From Pelargonium cotyledonis (lineage: Eukaryota > Streptophyta > Magnoliopsida > Geraniales > Geraniaceae), in the NCBI GenBank assembly GCA_036897625.1, contig JAYMTA010000001.1, positions 186,001 to 250,000 on the forward strand: a stretch of DNA of 64,000 nucleotides, given 5' to 3'. Made by a program: the position numbers and the translations under genes. Positions 37,701 to 48,541 of this stretch are shown here, piece by piece. How positions within the stretch are numbered: the first letter of the stretch is position 1; each line of letters begins with the position of its first letter. The notes under the pieces were generated by a model that saw nothing but the letters and a program-made list of their open reading frames with translations, had not been told where the DNA came from and searched no databases.

Positions 37701-39298
37701 AGATACTAAAACTAGCTATACTAAGGGATCCTAATACCTATTTTATACCAAAACACGGGCTCTCTGGCATACTTTAGAAAGGTTTTTGGTTTCAAACTGA
37801 AATGCCAAATGTATGCTTAGTTTCTTTCTAATTCTAGAAAAAAAGTGTCAATTAATTAAAACATGTAGGAAATCGAACGCAAAAGGCCCTGAAATGAACA
37901 CCCTAAAAGATAGCCAAACTGCCAGGCATTTAAGGTAGTAACTTAACCCTTATTCGAATTAATCTGTATTCATAACTTTTTAGCATTTCTTGAAAGTATT
38001 TACTTAAAAATAAAGGAGTGTTCCTCTGTTTCCTATTTCGGATTAGACTCTTTAGGTAAGGCTCCGGGACTTTCTTGCGATACATTTCACTTTTTGGAAT
38101 GGGGTATAAAGTGTCTAACCAACTGTTTCTTACTTTGATTATGATAACTATTGGCATTGTATAAATAAAACACCCCGTATTAGTTGACAAACCTAATAAA
38201 GATTTATAGAAAAAGGGGTAGCGTAAGTTAGTTTGAATTCTTAAGACTTTTTCCTTTGGGGAGTCCTAATTTACTTTGCAAGCTTAAGGGTTTCTATAAA
38301 AGGAAGACTCTACACTCATGAGAAGAGTAAATGTGACACACAGGAAATACCTAGTTTGGAGATCCTAGAGAAACAATTTTATTTTATGAGGTATAAAACA
38401 CAGGACTTGCGTATTTGAAGTTGAATACGTACGTACTCAAAGTTAGGGTTAGCATAGTAATCTTTATTTCTTTCTTTGGGAATTTGTGCTAGGATTGGAT
38501 TCAGAAGGTGTAGAATAATCTAAAAAAACTGTATATACTCTTTCAAAAATAAAGGAAAGCTTTCAGCTAAAATTATGATAAACTGCCTATTTAGTTTCCA
38601 AACCAAACTCTTGAAGTAAGTGATAAAATGAGGGAGTAACTCAAGTTCAAAAGCATGAGGGGCAAGCTGATCCATGTACAGATAGGATATCTTAGTGTTA
38701 TTAATTTTTAGTGGCTAACTTTTATGTGTTGCTCGGTAAAAAAGGCTCCGCTTGGCCTGAAAAACAAGGGATTTTACAGGAGGACTACTTACACGAGAAA
38801 ACTAGGGCTTTTTTCTTAAAGTTAGATGATTAGTTACTAATTGAATTGAAATGCTTGTATATGTTATAGATATCTTAATATCAAGGGGGTCCTAGAAAAA
38901 AGCGGTTTTATTTAAAAGAGTTCCTTGTATTGAAGAGATTTAGACATATGTAGTCTCGAAAAATTAAAATATAGAAATAAAAAAGATTTGTTTAATCCTA
39001 CAGTAGATTATTAAAAATTAACTATCGATATGAGTAACTTAAGTTACTTAATTTAGAGTTTGTGCCGGAAAAGGGGTTATTCAATGTATAGATAAAGCAC
39101 TGATTTTAGAAAGCGCAACCCTTTCTCAGGGGATTTTGATATAGAATTCTTTTTATAAGTAATTTATCCTTGATAATCTAACCGGGAGTGTAACGTGGAG
39201 GAAAAGCTCGGCTTGTGTTAAATTGCTGGGTAGCCCCTAATAAAGTAAAAAAGGAAGGATTGCTCTTTATTGTATCATAAACTGCCAGATTTTAGATC
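34757..39298. other. Long non-coding stretch
   Basis: No gene is recognised. It holds a 16-bp exact direct repeat (35350-35365 and 35474-35489), a T-run near 35869-35880, an A- and C-biased patch at about 36.8-37.2 kb, and an 86-codon minus frame at 37930-38190 that is Lys/Arg-rich and has no recognised relative. The last is within chance length. Confidence 0.5.
35350..35489. repeat. Pair of 16-bp exact direct repeats
   Basis: CTAATAACCACTCGTA occurs at 35350-35365 and 35474-35489, in the same orientation and 124 bp apart. Flanks differ on both sides. The word is GC-richer than its surroundings, so two exact copies this close are unlikely by chance. The origin is unknown. Confidence 0.5.
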
Positions 39299-39340
39299 AA
39301 GATGATACGATTTGAACCCTCGGCTTTCTGCCCCTATTTT
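39299..39340 (-). pseudogene. tRNA-like 3' end only
   Basis: The minus strand has GCCGAGGGTTCAAATCGTATCATC, split here only by notation: GCCGAGGG, then TTCAAAT, then CGTATCATC. The loop is intact and the T-stem pairs at best three of five positions. The last bases (GTATCATC) match the 3' end of the Leu-like relic at 29563-29637, so the two are probably related. No D-arm or anticodon arm is visible upstream. Confidence 0.22.
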
Positions 39341-41515
39341 TATGCTTTTTGTTATCCATTACTAAAGGAAATTAATGCTAAGAGGGCCCTTGTAAGAATA
39401 ATGGAACCAACTCCCGCCTCTAAAATTAGTGAAGATAAAGGAGACTCACTGGACTCTTTCTTAAAGGGGCTTCCGCGTCCTGTTATATTCCTACGAAAGA
39501 AGACTCCATACTTAAAACTATACTAATGTGTGTGTAATGCCTTTTATTATACTATAAATTCAGCATTCCTTGGAGTATCTTATCATTCTTCCTATAGAAT
39601 TAGAGGGTTTTTTCAATCTCCTAAGGATTTTATGATTATCCGCGGGACACCTTGAATCTACCAGTTTACTACTATTTACCCTTTTAAGTAATACGAACTC
39701 TGGCTTTTTTTTAACTACTTGAGCTTTTATATTCTAATCATGCGTACAAACAATAAGATATCTTTTTTAGTTTGGTTAGTTATATATAATTCCGAAAGTC
39801 TCCTAATAAGTGCGCCCTTATCGATCGAAGTTATTAGAGCCTTGTTGAGTACCAAACACTTCTAAAACGTAGATCAAAAAAGTACAAGTAATCTAGTCTC
39901 TTTTATTAAATAAAAAGGCTTACTAATAGCTTTTATAACGAAACCCGAACGCCTCTTCTCAGGTAGAATGTGGGTTCCCCTGAATATTGAATATCTCTTT
40001 GGATGAATTGAAATTTCCTGTAGGTAATCTATAATGACACGCTTTAATTTATTTTACGGCTTTTAACCTTTTGTTTGGTATAAGTGTTCTCTCTTTATTT
40101 ACTATAGCGCTATTATATATTTTATTCCATAATTAAACACAGCTTACAGAAAATGCTTGTAAAAGTAGTATTAGGACTATAATCTGCCGAAAGAAAAAGA
40201 AACCAATACCATAAAACGCTATGCTCAGCAGGACTACCCCTTAATAGAGACTAATTTAACTAAATTCAAGGATTCGTAAGAGCCCTCAAGTATTCTTCTA
40301 AACTTGTGGAATTTTTCATTTACTAGATCTAATAAGTTAAGTTGACCCCAAGAAAACTTTTATTTAATAAGATATATAATTCTTTTCTGATACAAGACGT
40401 TACTCGCTTACTAAAAGGTATATTATAAGCCCTGGTTATCTCACAAGAATAACGAAGATTCAATGAAAGACAGGATTCTAGCCCAACAAAAAGGAATCTT
40501 CTTTACTGGTACTATATTTCCAGGCTACCCTTAAGAGGGGGAATTAAAGCTTCGATACCCTGGTTATTTACTAAACCGAGATATGACTTTGGGGTTTTCA
40601 TATAGAAATAGGAAGATCCAAACTTTAAGAATCCCGGTTTGATTAAACTAGATCGGAGCCTACTTGGTTTGGACATGCAAGAGTTCAATTGATGTAGTAT
40701 ACATAACATAAGTTGCTTGCTAATTATCTAAAAGGGGTTTGCCTTGGGTTCTATTATGTTATATTCTAGGGCCACACCTTCCTTTACTTTAGGGGAAAAG
40801 ACTTATATTCCTAATATCACAGATTTTTGATTTAGCATTCAGTAAAAAGGTTTAGACTTTAATAGAAATTCAAGTAGATTCAAATTTATTGAAACCCCAG
40901 AGATCTCGTTTTAGAGTATTCCTCTAGTCGAGTCTTCTTCATTACCACTTAAAGGTATCTCTTGACTAGGCCAGTAGAAGGGACTTTGAATCAATGACAT
41001 TTTTTAAGGTTTCAAGGACTTAGTTGAAAACCTAAAAAGAGGACTGAATGTAAAGCGGAATAAACGGAACAAATAAGTACCTAAAAACAAATCGTTAACT
41101 TAATCTAATACATAGCTTTCACTTGACTTGAAGTTCTTTACAAATACAAATCTTAAAAATTTGATCTCATTTCAATGAAAAGGACTATTAACCTTTTATC
41201 TTATATAGAAAGAGTCCTAAAATGCCTTGGAAAACCCCGGCCTGCAGTCCCCTAGCTATAGAAATTAGGTCGAGTAGTAAGGACTATTTATTTTAGTCAA
41301 AATGTTTGGAAGAGTTCCCGTATTTGATTCAGTATATATCAAAAGTAAATCTGATGTGTTTCATATCATTTTTAAAGTAACGGGGTCCTTATTTCGGGGT
41401 GATGTAGATTTCTTTTATAAAGAGTACACTTTACTAGACTCCCAGTAGCCTGAAGAAAGTCCGCTCTTAGGCACAATTTAGTATAGGTCCAGCCCTAAAA
41501 TAAGGAGCACTTTTT
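39341..41515. other. Non-coding spacer, nothing recognised
   Basis: AT-rich spacer. A 74-codon plus frame (39302-39526) overlaps the tRNA-like 3' end and is probably a shadow. A 65-codon minus frame (40512-40709) is of chance length. No repeats noticed. Confidence 0.5.
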
Positions 41516-41580
41516 AGTAATAGTTAGTCCATTTGAACCCTCGTAATTCTTCTAAATTTCGCGAAGAGTCTTCTAAGTCA
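41516..41580 (-). pseudogene. tRNA-like relic, 3' end conserved with 25.3 kb
   Basis: Minus-strand ACGAGGGTTCAAATGGAC is a T-arm with an intact loop but an unpaired 3' strand. Together with its flank (GTAATAGTTAGT on the plus strand) it matches 25253-25282 with about 25 of 30 positions equal, including the non-pairing GG after the loop. Upstream, TCTTCGCGAAATTTAG could be an anticodon region, but its palindromic TTCGCGAA prevents a clean call. No D-arm is seen. Confidence 0.22.
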
Positions 41581-42719
41581 GCAGAATACCCTTATTAGCT
41601 TTAAGTCATCTTGCTTATAAAAAGAGTGGTATTTCTATTTAAGTGATTCTGGTCTAATTTTAAAAACATTATCTCCGAACTATAAATACAGTTATCCGCT
41701 GAGTATCCGACACAAAAAAGATTGCCCAACTTTCTAACTGATACGGAGTTTCTCTTTAGGAATTGGGTATAAAGGACCTCTGCATTTTACAGAGTATTGT
41801 CGAAAATATTACTTAGGATTCCTAGTTATGGCGGACCCTTGGGCTCTCCCTCAGTCTGAATTCAATACTCCAGAGCTCCTTTGGTTAGGCTCTTTTGTAG
41901 GTTTTAATGTATTAGTCTTTTTAACAACGTAACTGAGGGGTATGTCCTACTTATTTATAGGTTCTATTTTTCAAAGATTAATGAGTACCTTAGCAGCACT
42001 TGAAGATTAGATAAGGCACAGTCAAGTAGATGTCCTCCTAAGCCCTCAAAGCACTTCTTAATTCTTATATTTATTTGTTTTCATCCCGTTTTATAAGCAT
42101 TCTATAGCTACTAAAGTGATTAATTAAACGTTTATACCCGTAGCTTTTATGACTAACCGGCGCTCTTTTGCGAGTCCCCTCTAGAACTCTATAAACTTAG
42201 CATAGATAAAGCCCTTTCTACTTGAAGAAGTTTTACGCATAGTACAAAACCTAAAATATATAAAAGCAAGGCCTCCCTAGGGTGTATAAGAGTTGCCCGC
42301 GAAAAACCTTATCTATAGAAAATACTCAAAACAAAGTCAGGATTTGCAAACAAGGTCAATTTTTCAGTAAGAACAGAGGTACAGGAGTACCTAACAGAAA
42401 AGGAAGAGCCCTCTAAATAAGTAGCTGAAACTTAAAGCACTTAGTAAATAGGGTCTCATAATTTAGTGATTCCAAAAAGATAACTAGTATAATATAACTA
42501 AGAGTATGGGTTTCTGGTTGAAGCGCAATGTTCTAACATAGAATTACAGAGTCTCAAGCTGATCTTTAATTTTTCCAAAGCTTTCTACTTTTGCTAAGGG
42601 AAATTTCAGAGATTAACCTTTAATAGCTAGGAGATAATATACCTAAGTGAATACTAGAGTCTAGAAAAAAAGGAGTAGTACCAAACAAAATTCCTAGGGA
42701 TCCCGGGACATTATTATGC

Positions 42720-43007
42720 TTATTTACTTTCTGAATAAATACTTTTTAAGTTTTTACAAGGGCACTCAATTCTATTTGAGGATTCTCGCAAGGGATTTAG
42801 AGTTTTCGTTGATGTAAAGGATATAAGGTTCCGGTCTAGTATTGTTAAAACAAATTTATCTTGTTTATGTCTCTTAATATAGAAAAATAGAATTAGGATC
42901 GCTAGAAGAACCACTAGGAAAACCCTTTTTTCTTCTTTATTTACTTTGTATTCCTCTATTAAATTTGAATTCTTATACATTATACAATACATCTCTCTGT
43001 TACCCAA
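42720..43007 (-). CDS. Unidentified small hydrophobic open frame, doubtful
   Basis: Minus-strand frame of 95 codons from TTG, or 90 from the first ATG. It has a Lys/Glu-rich segment (about residues 21-28), then a clear hydrophobic stretch (about 29-44, mostly Val, Leu, Ile and Phe), then KRHK. That is the pattern of a single-pass membrane protein with a basic anchor, and it is the only frame here with so well-formed a membrane segment. No family is recognised and the length is within chance. Some small organelle membrane proteins (for example ATP synthase subunit 8) look like this, but no diagnostic N-terminal motif is present. Confidence 0.17.
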   Translation of the reverse strand: MGNREMYCIMYKNSNLIEEYKVNKEEKRVFLVVLLAILILFFYIKRHKQDKFVLTILDRNLISFTSTKTLNPLRESSNRIECPCKNLKSIYSESK

Positions 43008-43851
43008 TTCTCAAGAACTTGCTCCACATCAGTAAGGTACTTTATTTGAGTTGTTTTATTAGTAGGAGAAATCCTTTGTTGTAACCCCCATTCTTTTCTT
43101 GTTATGAAAACTCTTTAATTATACGCATTTGTTGTCAGATTTTTATTCATATCTCTTATTCCTTAAAGATATACTAAAATTTGTTCTTTAGTTACCGGGC
43201 AATAATCCTTTCTTTTTCAAGGTATTCTACTTAGTTTATGGCCCTTCTCTCTAGTAAACTGCCCCAAACTTAAATACTTAACTTCTTGAATTAATATTTA
43301 AACAAGAATCCGTGCACAAGGAAACTCGGGTCATTTAAAGAAGCTTATTTTTGGATCTCAGGGAAAAGAAAAGCTTCTGGACTGTACTTTAGACTTCTTT
43401 TTACGCGGATACGCTAAAAGGGATTTACGTTATTTTGAGGTAAGATTAAGTGCATTACATAGATCTAGAATTTCATAATATCAGAAAATAGTTCAGAAAG
43501 TCCTTGTATATTTCATCTAGCATTACCTGTGCTTTCAGATATCAAATGACTATTTAACAGTACGATCTTCTCTAAGCGATTTAAATCTCTTTTTGGTTTT
43601 TCAGGAAGAGGGGGCCGTGGAACAGAAATCTTTATGCAATGACACAGCAGTACAAACTCAAAAACGTAACGCTCATTTTAAGTAACAAAAGCTAACAGGA
43701 ATACTAGAAATTTCTTTTATTTCTTATCTTTCATTGTGTACCCCCCTTTTTTATACCGATCAGGATAACCAAAATTTTAATCACTTATATAGAAAAGTAT
43801 TTAGCTCATTGATGACGGGATACTTTAAGCAATTAAGTTATACATAGTGGA

Positions 43852-43915
43852 AGAACGGGAGTGGTTTGAAAACCTATGACCTTCAGGCGGTTGTACTTGA
43901 TGGCGTGCCTCTTTC
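43852..43915 (-). pseudogene. tRNA-like relic with CCTGAAGGTC variable region
   Basis: The minus strand contains CGCCTGAAGGTCATAGG followed by TTTTCAAACC. CCTGAAGGTC is the usual junction of anticodon stem, variable loop and T-stem in Met-type and several other tRNAs, and the T-loop follows with an extra T. Upstream AGAGGCACGCC may be a D-stem to anticodon-stem segment. No acceptor stem was found. An antisense frame over the same bases (43825-44040) is taken as a shadow. Confidence 0.2.
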
Positions 43916-45271
43916 TGTGATTTTCTAGGTCCTATAAACTCTATAAGAATCCAGTTGATTGCTATAATTTTGCTTATTTCCAAATCGACGTACGTAATAA
44001 AAAAAGAGGGATTTGGTTTATCATAAAAGAGATTATACATCGCACTTTAGCAAATAGGGATCCCCCGTAGCTTAGCTAATTTTTAGTCGAACACGAGGGG
44101 AAGACCTTTAGTCGTCTGAATGGTATAATACTAAAGTAACTTACTGTCTGTAGTGCTAAAGATCGAATCTGGGTCCCCTTCAGAATATAGACGTAAGATA
44201 TAGAACTTCTGCAAGTATTCTATACATAATTTTTCCCTTGTAACTCGGATCTCTATGATAGGTGTTTTCTAAAAGAGCTTTACTAATAGGTTTCCTTTTA
44301 GGGCACTCAAAGTAGGGTCTTTGTATTTAAGAAATTTTCGGAGGGGTCCTAAGTTTCTACGTAATATTTTTAAAGGGAAGGTTTCGAGTCTTTTAAAAAT
44401 CCTACAGCCCCTAACTATACTCTAAATGGGTCGAAGTAGTTCGAAGCTTCATAGGTATTGAAGAAGTTATAAATAAAGTAGGGTGGATCCGTTTTCCTAA
44501 TTTATCCCTGCCCAAGATGACTTTATCTGGTGCCCTATTTTCCACTTTTATTAAATAGGAGTCCCTTGCACTTAATTTATTTGAAGATAATAAAATCTTT
44601 ACGGTAGTCTCTGGAGCTACTTTTATACCTTTTTCTTGGAACTTCTGCTTAGGGGCTTGTACAACTATTATTTATATTCTAAACCTCCATTTATTGACTA
44701 TGAGTCCGGTTGGAAGCTTTTAGACTATAATTAAGAAGAAGTCAAACTTATTTCCAAAAAAAACCTGCCCAATTAAGGAAATCGTTTTCTCAAAAGCAAG
44801 ACTCCTATTACTCTATTGTCATTTATATATAGACATTAATATGAAATAGAAAAAGGTTTCTTGATTCGAATAAAGGGCTTTGCCTCTCGCCGATAACACA
44901 AATTAATAATTTTTATTCTCTTTTGGTCGGGTAAAGTTGATCTAGTTTTCCAAGCCCTCGCATTCCTGAAGAGTTCCATTTCCATAGGGCAAGCACTTTA
45001 TAAAATATAGTAAGAGCCTCAGTTATTGTCAAAAGCAGAGCTTCTTTTTCTTTTTATATAGAATGTTATTTCATCGAGGTAGTCCTATCAAAACCCTTTT
45101 CTCATAAAAAGATTTGAAAGTTAAAAAATTACATAGCATACCTTATTACTATAAAAAAGAACTTATATCTATATTACCGATAACCCAGTTGATTGGAAAT
45201 ACTAACTACTAACTTCATTTTTATTACTAAAGTACAAATCTTTCTTCATTACTAACAAGGTAGGGTTTTGT

Positions 45272-45341
45272 TGAGTCTAGCACCATTTGAACCTGCGGCC
45301 GTAAGGTGAATCTTCTAATGCTCTACCAATCAGAACAAGGA
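45272..45341 (-). pseudogene. tRNA-Lys-like relic
   Basis: The minus strand reads GTTCTGATTGGTAGAGCATT, an almost textbook D-arm to anticodon-arm segment in which GTTC/GAGC pairs fully with one wobble. GGCCGCAGGTTCAAATGG follows, very close to the tRNA-Lys variable loop and T-arm, and then TGCTAGACTC. The outer three T-stem pairs form (GCA/TGC), and the inner two are G-G clashes. The anticodon loop has no clear U33 and gives no sensible anticodon. It aligns with the relic at 34674-34756 and, more distantly, with 14954-15017, so these form a tRNA-Lys-derived family. Confidence 0.45.
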
Positions 45342-47811
45342 AGCTTTGTATTACCTTCAAAGATTGAGTGTTGAGTAAAACCTAGAACTTTGTTCGCAAT
45401 TAGCAAGGCTGGGACTGAGTAATGAAGAGGGGGGGTATTAAGTAACAATTAAAGAGTCTTTGTTTTTAAGTAATTTAGGAATTAGCTTTCATAATAATAA
45501 GATAAGACGAGCCCTCATAATTCAGTCTAAAGTGCAGCTCTGCAGTCAGCTTCGCAGCTTCGTTGGTTTATTAAGCTAAAAGCCCTATCCTAGCATTCCC
45601 CCGGGTACTTTTTGTGTTTATAATCTGTGTAAAGCCTGTACCGTAATGGTCTATAAGCTGAATTTGCTTTTGGTTAAGTAGTATAGTAAATTTACTTGAT
45701 AACGAATAACAAATGTAGGAAAGTTACGTGGATCAAGCTTTTACTCTGTGTCTATCATTTAGTTGCCTTTAAGAGAGCGGCAAACCAACCCATTGTTACC
45801 TTCGAAAAGGAACTAGGGAACCCGTGACAGCTGTATGTATCATTATCTACTTCTATAACGTCTTTTCAACAAAGGGTATTGTACACTATAGAATTTAAAG
45901 AAGTTAGGAAGCGAAATCGTACGTATAGAGAGTGCCTATTAGTGGACCGCTTTTTAATCCAGTTTACATCAGGCAAATCCAAGTGCGTTTGAAAGAAAAG
46001 TCGTCAGAAAGAATTCGTTCGTAGTTAAGCTATAGTAAAAGTTTAAAATTCCGGATAAACTGTTAGGGAATAGGGGTATTCTGAATAAGATAAGGTAAAG
46101 CTTTTCAAAACTCTGAGAGGTCTAGCAACTAAAACAAGGTATAGGTATGCATAAGAGTAAGACCCAGAACAGAGATTAGGATCTCTAAAAAAGGAAATGT
46201 TTAGAGGCTTGTAAATTTATTTGTATACTACTTTTTGTCAAGGTAGAATTGGTTACGTTAGAGCCTTTATTAACTGATCGAGGAGTATTGTAACTAGAGT
46301 TTTTTTACTGAACAGGGTGTTCTAAAACTTAGAGCTAAAGCTAGTAGGGTCTTAACTTAACCCCTGGGCTTGAGGTTCTAGTAAACAAGGGGAAGAGACT
46401 TCTTAAGGTATTTCCCTTTCCCTGAGTTCCTTAGTTTAAAGCAATAAGAATTTCTAGGAGGTGTCATTCCATTTTTTTAAGTCCTATAACTAAACCGGGA
46501 CTCCCTTACTTGCAGGCGATTCTACATAATAAAACGAGTACTTTTCTATTTAAGATGGATTCATTTCTCTTTGTATGGTTTCTTCTGTCCTTGAATTGTA
46601 CCTCTTTCAATTGGAAAGCGTACTTATTTTTATCCCAAAGATTCCGATTTGAAAAAGTGACCAGATAGCTGAAACTGAATACCCTGTGTTTGAGTTGAAA
46701 TCCTAAGAGAAGAGTTGATTTGAACATGAGTACATTCCTCGGTTCTTTATGTTTCGACTGCTAAAGAAGAAAGAACTTTCAATCAGTTTTCTATATAGGA
46801 TAAAAAGTGTAACTCTGATTTCTATGAACTAAGAAACTTGACTTCTTCTCCGGTAAGTTATTTAGCGTTTTTACGGAATTGTTTCTGTACCTAGTAAAAA
46901 AACAAGGTAGGTCTCCTTTTGTTTACTTTACTTTTTTATAAGTTCACTCATTTTAATTAAGATAAGAGTAGTACCCCTTTCTATACCTTCTCCTACTTTA
47001 ATCACTCAAATTTCCCTTATCCGTAATTAGTAACTCCTTATTCCTCGGTACAACTAATTTGTAAGTAAATCTGTAAAAAAAACAAGTACAATCCTATAAA
47101 GTTTCCTACTATCGCATAAAGCCAAGGCTGAACTCTAAACTTTTATTTGTCAATCGAAAACGAAAAACCTAAGGAAATTCATTAACCGGTAATTTGTTTT
47201 TTAGAAAGCCAAGAGTAGGTTAGAACGGGAATCAAATCCTTAATAGGGGTAATAAAGTAAGTTAGTTTAAAGCGATAGGTGGCTTTTGCAAGTGAGTTGG
47301 TTTTATACCAATCATAACTAAGCGTTTTAACCTATTGACTAGGAGACACTGATACGAAGTACTCTTTACCCCCGTATTGAGACACAGAAGATATAAAAAT
47401 TATACTAGAGGACTTTATAAAGAAACTCTCATTTTAAGTTTTACTTATTTTTTTCATTAACTGGGAGTATCCTATCCTATTTTTTTAACCGCCTGTTGAG
47501 TTTGAATATCTTGCGGTCTCTAATGTCTTTCTTTATTTCACCCCTATCTTACTGGACCTACCCAGAGAGGCAAGTCTTGTACTTAGTAGATGCTTTTGAA
47601 TCTGTTGTGGTACTTTGTATAGATTTAGAGTCGCAGGTTGGTATACCAGTAAAACTTGCCTAAATTTCTTGTTGAAGAAGATCCGTTTTTAGTATTGAAC
47701 CATATAGGCTTTGTTATTAAAATGTTATATTAGCTAACTCTAATAATTGCTCTAAGTGTTTCTTTAGATTTTGGAATAAGCTCGGAGTAGGTTTCATATA
47801 TAGAAAAACGC
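45342..47811. other. Non-coding spacer, nothing recognised
   Basis: AT-rich spacer. The 73-codon minus frame at 46506-46727 is of chance length and has no recognised motif. A run of seven G near 45430 and a purine-rich patch at 46.1-46.2 kb are the only irregularities noticed. Confidence 0.5.
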
Positions 47812-47884
47812 GTTTACTTTAGTTCGATATAACACGGGTATTCAAAACCGGAAAGCGCAGGTTCAAATGGTCTTAAGTCCCTTG
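47812..47884 (+). pseudogene. tRNA-Trp(UCA)-like unit
   Basis: Plus-strand TTTAGTTCGATATAACAC gives a 3-bp D-stem GTT/AAC. CGGGT-ATTCAAA-ACCGG (47835-47851) is the best anticodon arm in the window, with four of five pairs and the anticodon TCA (Trp, reading UGA). GCAGG-TTCAAAT-GGTCT is the T-arm, in which only two positions pair. The D-arm to anticodon-arm segment closely resembles mitochondrial tRNA-Trp. The acceptor stem is not convincing: TAAGTCC at the 3' side lacks a good 5' partner. If real, it implies UGA is read as Trp, as in most mitochondria. Confidence 0.4.
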
Positions 47885-48481
47885 ACTTTTCTCTATTTAC
47901 TACAAAATCCTAAGTAGGAAAATCCCTACTTTTTGTCGAGCAATGGTACCCCAAAATAGCAAGCCTCTCTTATGTTATGGAAGGGGCGGGGGCAGCTAGG
48001 GAGAGGGTCCTTTATTATTACTTACTTATTCGACCCGGTAATGTATCGTGAGTAGACGTTTTTTTTTTTCAGAATCAATTCTTTTTTAACCTGAAATATA
48101 GAAGCAAGCCTGGCGCTTATTATTAAGTGGAACTCAGAAAAGAAATTAGATATAGTAGGCAATCCAAATTAAGGAATAAAAATTTTGTATTTATTACTAC
48201 TTTCCCTTGAAAAGGGAGCCCTGTAATATCTAAGAAGTATAGCCGGTTATCAACAAGATGGGACACTAAGCAGTCATTAAGGAACGCGCTCTTAGAAGAT
48301 ATCAAATAAGAGCACGAGGTCTCTTTTCTGAAATGTAACAAGGGTGCTATATTCAGAATCAAGTTCTTGCACTAAGAAAAGGAGCCTTAAAACAAAACCA
48401 AGGGACTTTACTCCTCAATCCAGAGTTATACCAACAGTACTTTCTCGAAAGAAATTTAGACTAAGTTACAATGTTTTAAAA

Positions 48482-48541
48482 ATGGATTACGCGACTTGAA
48501 CCGGAAACCGACGACTTGAAAAGGGGGTGTGTGCTGACCAA
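48482..48541 (-). pseudogene. tRNA-Glu-like relic
   Basis: Minus strand: TTGGTCAGCACAC (D-arm-like), then CCCCCTTTTCAAG with the loop TTTTCAA (48516-48522), which carries TTC for Glu, then TTCCGGTTCAAGTCGCG (T-arm). The anticodon stem is weak, and only about two T-stem pairs form. The 3' end ATTACGCGACTTGAACC on the plus strand (48486-48502) matches 7111-7127 at 15 of 17 positions. Confidence 0.3.

Larger units (their letters stand above)
41581..45271. other. Non-coding stretch with two weak candidates
   Basis: Apart from the hydrophobic frame at 42720-43007 and the weak tRNA-like piece at 43852-43915, nothing is recognised. A tRNA 5'-like word CCCCCGTAGCTTAGC at about 44062-44076 and a loose T-arm-like word (CCAGATTCGATC, minus strand, near 44160) occur alone. 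They are not called. Confidence 0.45.

Noticed and set aside
43825-44040. 71-codon minus-strand frame over a tRNA-like piece
   Set aside because: Its protein-like composition comes from reading tRNA-like DNA; taken as a shadow.
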